Assembly (NCBI GenBank): GCA_002733465.1
Contig: NVVT01000008.1
Coordinates: 30,783-44,868 of the forward strand
Reading direction: 5' to 3'
Length of the DNA stretch: 14,086 nt
Origin: Kangiella sp.
GTDB lineage: Bacteria > Pseudomonadota > Gammaproteobacteria > Enterobacterales > Kangiellaceae
Shown here: positions 7,053 to 14,086 of the stretch, piece by piece
How positions within the stretch are numbered: position 1 is the first letter of the stretch
Layout of the letters: each line of letters begins with the position of its first letter
The notes under the pieces: generated by a model
Seen by the model: only the letters and a program-made list of their open reading frames with translations
Told to the model about the DNA's origin: nothing
Database searches by the model: none
Made by a program: the position numbers and the translations under genes

Positions 7053-8200
7053 TATGCAACCTTTAAACTCTCTTTTGTAAACGTCGTTTTAATTGAACTA
7101 TCACACTCATCAGCGATATCCTCCGCCGCATTTAAATAGGCTAATTTTTTTGCTTTAAGACCCATATTCACGATGTCATTTTCTGAACCTAATAGGTCTT
7201 CAATTAGTTTTTTGGACTCCATCGATCCTAAATCACTATCTTGAATTATTTTTCCTGCATTATTCTCCGACAACCAAAGTGCATTAAAGTATTGATGGTC
7301 GTCAACTGCAAAAGGAAATGGAATAAATATCGCAGTTAAACCGACCGCGGCTACTTCTGCAACACTTGACGCACCCGCTCTGCAAATGACAACGTCTGCC
7401 CAAGCTAACCTGTCAGCCATATTTTCAATAAAATCTAATATTTCCACATCACACGAAAACTTACTATATTCTTCAATCGTAGTTTGTTGATTCCCTTTAC
7501 CACATTGGTGAATAATTTTTATTCTTTTAGAACTGATCGAATCTAATATTTTTGGTAATTTCAAATTGAGAGTTCTTGCGCCACGACTACCACCTAGCAC
7601 TAACAAATTTAGGCTTTTGTTTATATCTCTTTCAACTCGAATATTTTTTTTAATTTCATCTCTTATTGGATTTCCAACTACTTTTATTTTTCCGCTATTT
7701 TTTGTACTGTAATTTTGTTTATCGCCCAACGCATTTGGAAACCCGAGAAACACTTTATTTGCTAGCTTCGATAAGTATCGGTTAGTCATTCCCGCAATGG
7801 CATTCTGCTCGTGTATAAATAGTTTAATTCTTAATAGGTAGGTTGCTAAACCACCGGGGCCAGATGCAAAGCCACCAAACCCAATCACTAAGTGAGGTTT
7901 TATTTTTCTTAGAATAACGATTGCACTCATCACTGATTTGGTAATTAAAAACGGTGCTTTTAGCCATCCCAACAAACCATTACCACGTAAACCGACTACC
8001 CTAATTAAGCTCAATGGAATATCAGTTTTAGCTATAATTTCTTCTTCCATTCCTTTATGACTACCTAACCAAAACACATTCCAATCTCTTTTTTGCAGTT
8101 CTTTTGCCACGGCTAGTCCGGGAAATATATGCCCGCCGGTACCACCTGCCATAATCAGAACACGCTTTTCAGATTTATTTTGAATGTTAGAAAAAGTCAC
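7052..8200 (-). CDS. murG: MurG, lipid II-forming N-acetylglucosaminyltransferase
   Basis: MurG is a GT28 glycosyltransferase at the inner membrane face that transfers GlcNAc from UDP-GlcNAc to lipid I, making lipid II. The three glycine-rich loops are visible: MAGGTGGHIFPG (17-28), GFGGFASGPGG (107-117) and LGGSRGA (202-208). HEQNAIAGMTNR is at 130-141. The donor-site segment RAGASSVAEVAAVG (264-277) is followed by FPFAVDDHQYFNA (285-297). At 382 residues it is longer than E. coli MurG (355), mainly from a 16-residue N-terminus and a C-terminal tail. The start codon is GTG (8198-8200), chosen because a full AAGGAGG lies 10 nt upstream and the next ATG falls inside the first glycine loop. One base separates it from the ftsW stop. 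Confidence 0.97.
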   Translation of the reverse strand: MTFSNIQNKSEKRVLIMAGGTGGHIFPGLAVAKELQKRDWNVFWLGSHKGMEEEIIAKTDIPLSLIRVVGLRGNGLLGWLKAPFLITKSVMSAIVILRKIKPHLVIGFGGFASGPGGLATYLLRIKLFIHEQNAIAGMTNRYLSKLANKVFLGFPNALGDKQNYSTKNSGKIKVVGNPIRDEIKKNIRVERDINKSLNLLVLGGSRGARTLNLKLPKILDSISSKRIKIIHQCGKGNQQTTIEEYSKFSCDVEILDFIENMADRLAWADVVICRAGASSVAEVAAVGLTAIFIPFPFAVDDHQYFNALWLSENNAGKIIQDSDLGSMESKKLIEDLLGSENDIVNMGLKAKKLAYLNAAEDIADECDSSIKTTFTKESLKVA

Positions 8201-8201
8201 G

Positions 8202-9461
8202 TTATGGCTTCCTCCTTTTTTCTTTCACAATTTTTTTTTCACTTGATTCAGAGTGATATCTTTTTTCTGTATCTTCAGCATTAATCAAGTTATTAGCCAC
8301 CAATCTATTCTCGTAATCAATTCGCAATAATAAAGCAATTGCAATACTACAAATCAATAGGCTGTTTCCGCCGTAACTTACAAAAGGTAACGTCAAGCCT
8401 TTAGTTGGTAAAGCGCCACTTGTAACACCTATATTGATTAACGCTTGGAAGGTTAACCAAAAACCAATTCCGTAAGCTAAGTATGCTGAATAGGCCCTTT
8501 GTTGCATTAAAGCAGCTCGACCGATCTTCATACTTCTATAAAATAATATGAAAAATAATAGTAATATAATAAAGACCCCAATTAGACCCTGTTCTTCAGC
8601 TAAAACGGCAAAAATAAAATCAGTATGTGCTTCAGGCAAGTAGGATAATTTCTGTAAACTATTTCCCAGACCTTGACCAAATATTTCACCTCGTCCAAAA
8701 GCTATTAATGATTGAGTCAATTGATATCCACTTCCAAAAGGATCAGCCCATGGATCCATAAAAGTGAGTATTCTCTGTAGCCTGTAAGGTTGACTAATAG
8801 CGATACCCACTAATGTCGAGCCAACAACCATAACCAGACCAATAAACTGCCATAACCGCGCCCCCCCCAAAAATAGCATAGCCATACTGGTTGATAAAAT
8901 AACCACGGTTGCACCAAAATCTGGTTCTAAAAGTAATAAAGCTGAAATTAGTGCTAGCACAATGAGAGGTTTAAAAAAACCTGTTAATTGATTTTGAATT
9001 TCATCCGTTCGTCTAACCAAATAACCTGCAAGATAAACCACCACAAACAATTTAATAACTTCCGACACCTGAAAAGTTAACGGCCCGACTCCTAACCATC
9101 TCCTACTACCATTTACACTTTTACCTGCAAATAATACAATCACCAAAAGTAGTATCCCTGCGACCAATAAATATGGTCCGTATTTCTGCCAGCGAATAAC
9201 AGGTTGTGTCAGCACCAATGTTGCTGCAAAAAACGATATCACTAAATAAATGATGTGCCGATTTATAAAATGAAACGAATGACCATTAAAAGTATTCTGC
9301 GCGTAATACATGGAGCTAGAGGTCACCATAATCATGCCAATAGCAATCAATATCACAACAACAGATATTAATGTTTTATCAAATAGAAGCTGTCCATGAC
9401 TTAACGGCGATAGATTTTCGCGTCTGACAAACTCACTGATTGTTGATACTTGAAAACTCAC
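8202..9461 (-). CDS. ftsW: FtsW, SEDS-family septal peptidoglycan glycosyltransferase
   Basis: FtsW is a polytopic SEDS protein that polymerises lipid II at the septum together with the transpeptidase FtsI. The sequence shows about ten hydrophobic segments starting near residue 31. SEDS landmarks include NGSRRWLGVGPLTFQVSE, then EAHTDFIFAVLAEEQG (277-292) with D281 as the expected catalytic aspartate, and LTLPFVSYGGNS. The 419-residue length is typical. The last 20 or so residues are a highly charged cytoplasmic tail rich in Lys, Glu and Arg. The start is GTG (9459-9461), overlapping the murD stop as GTGA, with GAGG 7 nt upstream; the first internal ATG is already inside membrane segment 1. 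Codons L198-A201 contain an unbroken run of eight G (8861-8868). Confidence 0.97.
   Translation of the reverse strand: MSFQVSTISEFVRRENLSPLSHGQLLFDKTLISVVVILIAIGMIMVTSSSMYYAQNTFNGHSFHFINRHIIYLVISFFAATLVLTQPVIRWQKYGPYLLVAGILLLVIVLFAGKSVNGSRRWLGVGPLTFQVSEVIKLFVVVYLAGYLVRRTDEIQNQLTGFFKPLIVLALISALLLLEPDFGATVVILSTSMAMLFLGGARLWQFIGLVMVVGSTLVGIAISQPYRLQRILTFMDPWADPFGSGYQLTQSLIAFGRGEIFGQGLGNSLQKLSYLPEAHTDFIFAVLAEEQGLIGVFIILLLFFILFYRSMKIGRAALMQQRAYSAYLAYGIGFWLTFQALINIGVTSGALPTKGLTLPFVSYGGNSLLICSIAIALLLRIDYENRLVANNLINAEDTEKRYHSESSEKKIVKEKRRKP
8211..8217 (-). promoter_or_regulatory. Ribosome binding site of murG (GTG start)
   Basis: AAGGAGG, the strongest such site seen in the window, lies in the last codons of ftsW, 10 nt before the murG GTG. 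The spacing is slightly long. It decides the GTG start over any later codon. Confidence 0.7.
8861..8868 (-). repeat. G8 homopolymer within ftsW
   Basis: Eight consecutive G on the coding strand, directly preceded by five T, encode Leu-Gly-Gly-Ala with two GGG codons. The tract is unusual in so AT-rich a gene. With exactly eight G the reading frame is intact and the downstream SEDS motifs are all in frame. Confidence 0.9.
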
Positions 9462-10852
9462 TTCAGCACCTCAATCGCTCGGGTAAATTGTTCACCTCTA
9501 TCTTCAAAATTTTCAAACATATCCAAACTAGCAGATGCTGGCGATAACAGAACGGTTGTTTTCCTTGATGTCGATAATCCATCTATCAGAGACTTAGCCT
9601 TTTCAACCGCTTGTTGCATATTTTTCACAAAGTACGCTTTTATTTTATTTGATAAGTTAGCAAATAGTTGAGCATCCTTACCTAGTAGAATTAAACTCTC
9701 TACTCTATTTTCAAATTCATTTATTAGTGGGTTTAAATCACTTTTCTTTGAATCGCCACCAGCGATCAAAATTAGTCTTTGTTCTTGACTTGAGTCAAAG
9801 TTTTCTAACGCCGCAATAGTTGCACCGACGTTTGTCGCTTTTGAGTCATTGATCCAATGACAATCAAACTTTCTGGAAACTAATTGAAACCTATGGTTCA
9901 TTCCGTTGTAATCACATAACGTTCTAAGTACCTTTGTGTCTAGCTCTATCTTCAACAGTTTGAGAATAGATAAACTAGCCAGTATATTGGCAAAATTATG
10001 ATGACCAATCATATTTAATTCAGTTGAATCTAGTATCATTTCTTGATTCATATAAAACTTATAATCTTTACTTTCTTTTGATAGTTCTTCTAAAATGTGA
10101 GCTGTATTACAACTCATATTTTTATCTCGTTGTTCAATAGAAAATGCATAATCGGATGTATTAATCTTTGAAGGAAAACACCGTTTATCATCTAAATTAA
10201 AGACTCTTTCTTTTGCTCCATTATAGATAGTTCTTTTTGAATCAACATAATCACTAAAACTTTCATAACGATCCATATGGTCTTCGCTTACATTTAATAG
10301 TACCGCGACTGCCGGTTTAAGCGATTTAGTTAAATCTAATTGAAAACTTGATAACTCTAAGATGAATAATTCTGGAAGTCTTTCATCGTTGTTTGTAGCT
10401 AAAAAATCTAAAACTGGCAAACCTATATTTCCTGCCATTTGTACATTAATACCAGATGCTGAAATTAATTTGTAAGTTAATTCTGTCACCGTACTTTTAC
10501 CATTTGATCCAGTAATCGCTACAACCTTCTTGTCGCAGTCTCTTGCAAATAATTCAACGTCACCACAGATATCGATATTTCGCTTTTTCGCTTGAGTTAC
10601 AAACGGATGTTGAAGAGATATGCCTGGGCTAACAATTAATTTCTTACAACTATCTAATACATCATCATCAATTGAGCCAAAGTAACTTGCTTCGCAATTT
10701 ATTAGTTTTGATATTTCTTCTTTGTTTGGTAAGTTAGATCGGGTATCGATTAATGTGTAATAGATCCCTTTTCGATCAAAATAGTGAGCACAGGACATCC
10801 CAGACTTACCAAGTCCAAATATGATGTTCTTATGTTCCATTTTTGATTTCAT
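9458..10852 (-). CDS. murD: UDP-N-acetylmuramoyl-L-alanine--D-glutamate ligase MurD
   Basis: MurD adds D-glutamate to UDP-MurNAc-L-Ala in the cytoplasm, using ATP. The N-terminal UDP-binding domain opens with IIFGLGKSGMSC (10-21). The P-loop is TGSNGKSTVT (114-123), followed by NIGLP, ELSSFQLD, and NVSEDHMDRY (187-196). K206 in DSKRTIY fits the carbamylated lysine that binds magnesium. The C-terminal domain has NHRF, WINDSKATN (333-341), IAGGDSKKSDL and LLSPASASLDMF. Its 464 residues compare with 438 in E. coli. The ATG at 10850-10852 gives an N-terminus about the same length as E. coli, but no Shine-Dalgarno sequence is close to it or to the ATG at codon 5. The leader is A-rich. It lies 22 bp after mraY and overlaps ftsW by 4 bp. 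Confidence 0.97.
   Translation of the reverse strand: MKSKMEHKNIIFGLGKSGMSCAHYFDRKGIYYTLIDTRSNLPNKEEISKLINCEASYFGSIDDDVLDSCKKLIVSPGISLQHPFVTQAKKRNIDICGDVELFARDCDKKVVAITGSNGKSTVTELTYKLISASGINVQMAGNIGLPVLDFLATNNDERLPELFILELSSFQLDLTKSLKPAVAVLLNVSEDHMDRYESFSDYVDSKRTIYNGAKERVFNLDDKRCFPSKINTSDYAFSIEQRDKNMSCNTAHILEELSKESKDYKFYMNQEMILDSTELNMIGHHNFANILASLSILKLLKIELDTKVLRTLCDYNGMNHRFQLVSRKFDCHWINDSKATNVGATIAALENFDSSQEQRLILIAGGDSKKSDLNPLINEFENRVESLILLGKDAQLFANLSNKIKAYFVKNMQQAVEKAKSLIDGLSTSRKTTVLLSPASASLDMFENFEDRGEQFTRAIEVLK
9469..9472 (-). promoter_or_regulatory. Ribosome binding site of ftsW (GTG start)
   Basis: GAGG on the minus strand stands 7 nt before the ftsW GTG and lies inside the murD 3' end. 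With the GTGA stop-start overlap it supports coupled initiation at GTG. Confidence 0.6.
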
Positions 10853-10874
10853 TTTGTTTTTAATTTTTTCCGTT

Positions 10875-11957
10875 CTATCTTAATTTTAATGTAGCTAAAC
10901 CAACCAATACCAAAATCACCGAGATAATCCAAAACCTTACGATCACTCGAGGTTCGGGCCACCCTTTTAATTCATAATGATGATGTAAAGGCGCCATATT
11001 GAAAATTCGTTTTCCTGTTAATTTAAATGATGCAACTTGTAAAATGACAGAGACCGTTTCGATTACAAATACGCCTCCCATAATAAATAATACGAATTCT
11101 TGCCTAACTATAACCGCAACAACACCTAAAGCGGCACCCAAAGCGAGTGCGCCAACATCGCCCATAAAAACTTGAGCTGGGTAAGTGTTAAACCATAAAA
11201 AACCTAGCCCTGAACCGGCTATCGCACCACAGAAAATAATCAACTCTCCCGTTCCCGCCACATAGGGTATTGATAAATATTCAGAAAAATTAATATTCCC
11301 AGTCAAATAGGCAAAGACCCCTAACGCACTTGCTACCAAAACGGTTGGCAATATTGCTAAACCATCCAACCCATCGGTTAAGTTCACCGCATTGCTCGTT
11401 CCAACAATCACAAAATAGGTAAATATGATGTAGCCGAAGCCCATATTGATCGCTACATTTTTGAAAAATGGTAAATATAAAGTGGTTTCTACACTTGACT
11501 CTGCGCTAGTAAATAAGTAAATAGCTGCGGTTAATCCAATAGCTGATTGCCAAAAATATTTCCAGCGCGAAGCAAGTCCTTTTGGATCTTTATAAATTAG
11601 CTTTCGATAGTCATCAACCCAACCAACCAAGCCGAATCCTAAGGTGGTTAGTAGAACAGTCCATACAAATCGACTACTTAAGTCTCCCCATAACAACGTC
11701 GAAATTGTAATTGCTGCCAAAATTAGCGCTCCGCCCATAGTAGGCGTTCCTGATTTTTTCAAATGAGATTGTGGTCCATCTTCTCGAATCGTTTGTCCAA
11801 TTTGTTTGTGACTTAACTTTCGAATCATGTATGGTCCCAATAAAAGAGAAATCAGAAATGCGGTAATAACACTTAAAATCCCTCGAAGTGTTAGGTATTG
11901 AAATACATTAAAACCCGATGCATACTGTTCTAAATAATCTGCTAACCAAAGTAACAT
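10875..11957 (-). CDS. mraY: MraY, phospho-N-acetylmuramoyl-pentapeptide-transferase
   Basis: MraY transfers phospho-MurNAc-pentapeptide from UDP onto undecaprenyl phosphate in the inner membrane, making lipid I. The 360-residue length equals the E. coli enzyme, and the key residues fall at the same or nearly the same numbers. These are D115 and D116 in VDDYRK, NLTDGLDGL at 192-200, D267 in FMGDVGALALG, and the histidine triad H325-H327 in MAPLHHHYELKGWPE. About ten hydrophobic membrane segments are visible, beginning near residue 23. The cytoplasmic loop EDGPQSHLKKSGTPTMGG is at 59-76. The ATG at 11955-11957 directly follows the murF stop with no gap, and GGGAG sits 8 nt upstream. No oddity is seen. 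Confidence 0.98.
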   Translation of the reverse strand: MLLWLADYLEQYASGFNVFQYLTLRGILSVITAFLISLLLGPYMIRKLSHKQIGQTIREDGPQSHLKKSGTPTMGGALILAAITISTLLWGDLSSRFVWTVLLTTLGFGLVGWVDDYRKLIYKDPKGLASRWKYFWQSAIGLTAAIYLFTSAESSVETTLYLPFFKNVAINMGFGYIIFTYFVIVGTSNAVNLTDGLDGLAILPTVLVASALGVFAYLTGNINFSEYLSIPYVAGTGELIIFCGAIAGSGLGFLWFNTYPAQVFMGDVGALALGAALGVVAVIVRQEFVLFIMGGVFVIETVSVILQVASFKLTGKRIFNMAPLHHHYELKGWPEPRVIVRFWIISVILVLVGLATLKLR

Positions 11958-13493
11958 TTAAATTTCTCCCTCGGCCATTTCGCTTTTTAGCTTTGCATTG
12001 GCCTGCTTATTGTTTTTATTATTATCAGCCACTTCGGCTTCCAAAAGGGAATGCACTATTTTTTCCATATGAGAGCTTCTAGATCCCTTAACTAAAATAG
12101 TCGCATCTGTTTTCAATTCGTCTAATAATGCTTGGCTTAAATCTGAGTGATTATTGAAATGTCTTCCGCTAAGTGATATCTCTGGATTAAATGCATTATG
12201 TGATAGCTTGGTAAATTCGCCATAAGTATATAAACGATCGATATTTTTAGTTAACGCATAATTGCCAACTTCTTCATGTGCTTGTCTTGCTTGATCGCCT
12301 AATTCTGCCATATCACCAAGAACGAAAATCTTAGGTGATTGATACTCACTTAATAAATCGATTGCCACTTTTATTGAATCTAAATTAGCGTTGTAAGTAT
12401 CATCAATAATTCTACATCCTGATGAGTGATAGGCAATATTGAGCCTTCCGTCAACACTTGTAACGTTTGATAATCCTTTGGCAATCTTTGCTAACGAACA
12501 TCCAATCGCAAGGCAACAACTAGCGGCAGCTAAAGCATTATTAATATTATGTTTTCCGACCAAAGGTAGAGTGATTTTTACTTGTTCTGACTTAAATATT
12601 AAGTCGAAGCTAGCTTTGTGATGGCTATCTAAGATTATATTTTGAGCATAGACATCCGCTTTTATTTCATCATTTTCTTTATTGCTAATATTGAAATTAT
12701 TAACGGAATCATTAACAGAATAGGTCATCACCTTTGATTGACATTTCTGTAGAAAATATTTTGCAAAATCATCATCTAAATTAATTACTGCCGTACCCGT
12801 CATTGAAAGACTTGCATATATTTCGCTTTTTGCTTCAGCAACGCCTTGAAGGTCGCCGAAGCCCTCCAAGTGGGCTGCAGAAACATTGTTGACTAATGCA
12901 ACTTGAGGATTTACCAAATCAGCTGTAAAAGTAATTTCACCGATTTGACTAGCTCCCAATTCTAAAACAGCATATTCTGTTGTTTTTTCTATTTGTAATA
13001 GAGATAGAGGAACACCAATACTATTATTAAAATTTCCAATCGTCGCAAAAGTATTCCCTTTTTGCTTTAAAATACTGGCAATCATTTCTTTTACCGTCGT
13101 TTTTCCACTACTACCGGTGACGCCGATAAATTTTGCAGAGCTTTTATTACGCGCTATTTGAGAAATTTTGGCTAGAGCAACTCTAGTATTTTTAACTTGT
13201 ATTTGGGGTATAGATGTTACGTCATCTATTAAATCTTCGACTATCAAAGCAGAAACACCTAGTTCTTGAGCTTCAAGCAGAAATTTATGTGCGTCAAAAT
13301 GAGGACCTTTAAGAGCAACAAAAAGAGTCCCTTCATTATCTATTTTTGACTTTGACTCTATAGTTCGAGTATCAGTACATACAAAACTAATAACTAAATC
13401 ATCTGCTTTATTTTCTGCTTCTGAACAAGAGTTATTGATCAATATTGTTTTATCTAGAGCACTAGCAATTTCTATAAGAGACAAATCAATCAT
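11958..13493 (-). CDS. murF: UDP-MurNAc-tripeptide--D-alanyl-D-alanine ligase MurF
   Basis: MurF attaches the D-Ala-D-Ala made by Ddl to the UDP-MurNAc-tripeptide, finishing the cytoplasmic precursor. The N-terminal domain has CTDTRTIE and LFVALKGPHFDAHKF. The P-loop is GVTGSSGKTTVKE (124-136), then ELGASQIGEI, NVSAAHLEGFGDLQGVAEAKSEIY, RIIDDTYNANLDS, VLGDMAELG and VKGSRSSHMEKIV. At 511 residues it is about 60 longer than E. coli MurF. The extra length includes a small insertion after DTRTIE and a hydrophilic C-terminal tail of about 25 residues rich in Asn, Lys and Glu. The ATG at 13491-13493 overlaps the murE stop by 8 bp (ATGATTGA), and GGAGG lies 9 nt upstream inside murE. Confidence 0.97.
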   Translation of the reverse strand: MIDLSLIEIASALDKTILINNSCSEAENKADDLVISFVCTDTRTIESKSKIDNEGTLFVALKGPHFDAHKFLLEAQELGVSALIVEDLIDDVTSIPQIQVKNTRVALAKISQIARNKSSAKFIGVTGSSGKTTVKEMIASILKQKGNTFATIGNFNNSIGVPLSLLQIEKTTEYAVLELGASQIGEITFTADLVNPQVALVNNVSAAHLEGFGDLQGVAEAKSEIYASLSMTGTAVINLDDDFAKYFLQKCQSKVMTYSVNDSVNNFNISNKENDEIKADVYAQNIILDSHHKASFDLIFKSEQVKITLPLVGKHNINNALAAASCCLAIGCSLAKIAKGLSNVTSVDGRLNIAYHSSGCRIIDDTYNANLDSIKVAIDLLSEYQSPKIFVLGDMAELGDQARQAHEEVGNYALTKNIDRLYTYGEFTKLSHNAFNPEISLSGRHFNNHSDLSQALLDELKTDATILVKGSRSSHMEKIVHSLLEAEVADNNKNNKQANAKLKSEMAEGEI

Positions 13494-14086
13494 TGTTTAT
13501 TGCCTCCAATGCGTTCTTACATTCTACTTTGTCGCTAAAGAATATTTTTTCTTTACCAATTATTTGATATTCCTCGTGCCCTTTTCCTGCAATTAAAACC
13601 GCATCACCCGTTCTTGAGTTTTGAACTGCCTTTAAAATTGCTTCTGCTCTTGATTCAAAATATTGAACTTTTTCAGGTTTGGCGAAACCGTCAAATATGT
13701 CATGTTTTATTTGTGGAATGGACTCCATACGAGGGTTATCGGAAGTAACGATGACTCTATTTGCTAGTTTTTCCGATACCTTTGCCATTAATGGTCGTTT
13801 ACCCGTATCGCGATCGCCTCCACAACCAAAGACACATGTGATCAATCCTGTGCAGTGCTCTCTTATTGCAGATAGAGCTTTTTCTAATGCGTCAGGCGTG
13901 TGTGCATAATCGATGATAACCAAAGGTTTGTTAAAATTTTCACTTGTTTTAAAACCAAGCGTGTCCATTCTTCCTGGTGGCGCTTTAGCTTTTTTCAAAG
14001 CTGCAAGTATTAAAGGAAGGTCTTTTAATATTGCACCGAGAGCAGCAACCACTAGTAGCAAATTTGAAAGGTTAAATGCTCCAATC
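13486..14086 (-). CDS. murE: UDP-MurNAc-L-Ala-D-Glu--meso-diaminopimelate ligase MurE (5' end cut off by the window)
   Basis: MurE adds the third stem residue, here most likely meso-diaminopimelate. The window holds the last 199 or so codons. The frame is open through the right edge and reads IGAFNLSNLLL there, matching the family's FN(V/L)SN segment, so no start codon lies inside. Visible motifs are IIDYAHTPDALEKAL, VFGCGGDRDTGKRP, TSDNPRMESI and AGKGHEEYQI. The DNPR sequence is the signature of the meso-DAP-adding enzymes; the L-lysine type differs here. The N-terminal UDP-binding domain and the P-loop are off the window. The gene overlaps murF by 8 bp. Confidence 0.96.
   Translation of the reverse strand, partial: IGAFNLSNLLLVVAALGAILKDLPLILAALKKAKAPPGRMDTLGFKTSENFNKPLVIIDYAHTPDALEKALSAIREHCTGLITCVFGCGGDRDTGKRPLMAKVSEKLANRVIVTSDNPRMESIPQIKHDIFDGFAKPEKVQYFESRAEAILKAVQNSRTGDAVLIAGKGHEEYQIIGKEKIFFSDKVECKNALEAINND

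Noticed and set aside
1..14086. Search for a novel accessory system, mobile element, CRISPR array or tRNA
   Set aside because: All coding space is filled by twelve recognised core genes in their usual order; the only gap over 100 bp is the ftsZ-lpxC spacer, which shows no such element.

Overview
All twelve genes in this window lie on the minus strand and form the distal part of a dcw (division and cell wall) cluster. In transcription order, from the right edge to the left, they are murE (5' end cut off), murF, mraY, murD, ftsW, murG, murC, ddl, ftsQ, ftsA, ftsZ and lpxC (3' end cut off). This gene order, with ddl between murC and ftsQ and lpxC after ftsZ, is the one known from Escherichia coli and many other Gammaproteobacteria. 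The FtsZ C-terminal peptide matches the E. coli one over YLDIPAFLRKQAD, and MurE carries the DNPR motif of the meso-diaminopimelate-adding enzymes. LpxC implies a lipid A outer membrane. Composition is AT-rich (roughly mid-to-high 30s % GC by eye). I infer an AT-rich gammaproteobacterium and cannot name the genus.

Right part (about 7.05-14.09 kb): murE, murF, mraY, murD, ftsW and murG build the peptidoglycan precursor. MurD, MurE and MurF (with MurC) assemble the UDP-MurNAc-pentapeptide in the cytoplasm. MraY makes lipid I, MurG makes lipid II, and FtsW polymerises lipid II at the septum. These genes overlap or lie 0-22 bp apart. ftsW and murG both start with GTG.

Middle part (about 3.7-7.05 kb): murC and ddl complete the cytoplasmic precursor steps, and ftsQ encodes the divisome scaffold. 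FtsQ carries a small in-frame tandem repeat (KTEGF twice).

Left part (1-3.7 kb): ftsA and ftsZ encode the membrane tether and the GTPase of the Z-ring. A 485-bp AT-rich gap then precedes lpxC, the committed step of lipid A synthesis. The gap holds a strong hairpin after ftsZ and a separate perfect inverted repeat. Gene spacing widens towards this end (50, 84, 96, then 485 bp), which fits independent control of ftsA, ftsZ and lpxC.

No mobile element, CRISPR array, tRNA, rRNA or unfamiliar gene is visible. I see no previously undescribed system here; this is an ordinary core locus. The points worth a second look are small: a G-to-M change in the FtsZ FEG motif, a G8 homopolymer in ftsW, the FtsQ microrepeat, and the structure of the ftsZ-lpxC spacer.
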